A DNA stretch of 15,191 nt from NCBI GenBank assembly GCA_045592865.1, contig JAZNVP010000120.1:1-15191 (forward strand), in the 5' to 3' direction. The position numbers were made by a program, and so were the translations under genes. Below the pieces are notes generated by a model, which did no database searches, was not told where the DNA came from, and saw only the letters and a list, made by a program, of their open reading frames with translations. How positions within the stretch are numbered: the stretch's first letter is position 1; every line of letters begins with the position of its first letter. This document shows positions 14,892 to 15,191 of the stretch, one piece after another. This DNA comes from RGIG9114 sp045592865 (lineage in GTDB: Bacteria > Bacillota > Clostridia > Oscillospirales > JAGBHD01).

Positions 14892-15104
14892 AATAATTCC
14901 GCGGTACCACTCAAATTGCGGCCAAAAAAGCCGCCGCTTTATATGCTTTAATGCAGCATCTACATCCTTTTTTCAAAGGAAACTCCTGAGGTGAAATTCA
15001 GATCTGAAAGACATCCGCGCCCATTTCAGCTTATATGAAAGCGCTCTCTTTACCTGTTTCTTTTCAAACCCTACTGAAACTCATTCAACGTTTTTATCTA
15101 TATC
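14857..15104 (-). ncRNA. T-box leader riboswitch of pheST (tRNA-Phe)
   Basis: A leader of about 250 bases upstream of pheS that senses uncharged tRNA-Phe and permits transcription when charging is low. The hallmark T-box sequence, GAGTGGTACCGCGG on the minus strand (14899-14912), is the antiterminator bulge that pairs with the tRNA acceptor end. A Stem I region spans about 14980-15085. Within it a UUC triplet (14993-14995) followed by A sits in a position fitting the specifier, and UUC is a Phe codon, matching the genes. A GC-rich Stem III lies at about 14916-14935. The terminator hairpin follows (14871-14891). The specifier position was judged by eye. Confidence 0.93.
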
Positions 15105-15110
15105 ATTGGT

Positions 15111-15139
15111 ATTATGCCATAACCGTCAGGTTTTGTCAA
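15111..15139 (-). promoter_or_regulatory. promoter of the pheST operon
   Basis: TTGACA (15134-15139) and CATAAT (15111-15116) are separated by 17 bases on the minus strand, one mismatch from the sigma-A consensus. Transcription would start near 15104, matching the left boundary expected for a T-box leader. Confidence 0.85.
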
Positions 15140-15149
15140 GTTTAAAGAT

Positions 15150-15177
15150 AAAAAATACGGCGCCTTTAAAGGCGCCG
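15150..15177 (-). terminator. terminator of a minus-strand gene beyond the right edge
   Basis: A perfect 20-base palindrome (15158-15177, CGGCGCC arms) is followed on the minus strand by a T run (15150-15157). No T run follows on the plus strand. It should end a minus-strand gene that lies to the right of this window, separating it from the pheST promoter. Confidence 0.75.
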
Positions 15178-15191
15178 CAAACTAATTTATT

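Overview
The window looks like chromosomal DNA from a low-to-mid GC Gram-positive anaerobe of the Clostridia, possibly an Oscillospirales-type gut bacterium. The phylum-level evidence is strong Shine-Dalgarno sites (AAGGAGGTG type), a T-box in front of pheST, U-tailed intrinsic terminators between convergent genes, and the kinds of surface and membrane proteins present. The order-level placement is inference only. No rRNA, tRNA, CRISPR array, transposase or integrase is visible.

Layout from left to right. (1) 1-560: a small Cys-containing membrane protein with its own terminator. (2) 526-3702, minus strand: a long open frame that is an internal fragment of a phage/conjugative-element 'polyvalent' protein. 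It carries an ADP-ribosyltransferase-like domain, a zincin-like protease domain and a further polyvalent-associated domain. It has no credible start, and its C-terminus reads into the terminator of gene 1. Inside it, in another frame of the same strand, lies an exact TTGACA-17-TATAAT promoter followed by a Shine-Dalgarno site and a protein-like ORF of about 87 codons. (3) 3716-6181, plus strand: an extended -10 promoter, a terminator-like leader hairpin, a secreted membrane-anchored protein with a Ser/Glu-rich stalk, and an overlapping gene for a Cys-rich polytopic membrane protein. (4) 6194-8663, minus strand: a tight operon of mltG, a PAP2-family phosphatase and a YhcH-family sugar enzyme. 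(5) 8767-11396, plus strand: a complete SsuABC/ThiXYZ-like ABC importer (ATPase, permease, NMT1-type binding lipoprotein) of unknown substrate. (6) 11399-15139, minus strand: pheT and pheS behind a Phe-specific T-box leader with a near-consensus promoter. (7) 15150-15177: the terminator of a minus-strand gene that lies beyond the right edge.

How the parts work together. pheS and pheT make the two subunits of phenylalanyl-tRNA synthetase, and the T-box ties their expression to uncharged tRNA-Phe. The mltG operon may join glycan-strand release with lipid-phosphate and sugar handling at the envelope; this is inferred from linkage. The ABC operon imports a small molecule. No TPP riboswitch is visible before it, so thiamine-precursor uptake cannot be claimed from regulation.

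The most unusual part is the polyvalent-protein fragment, stranded without other phage genes, with a nested promoter and ORF. The rest is ordinary host genome.
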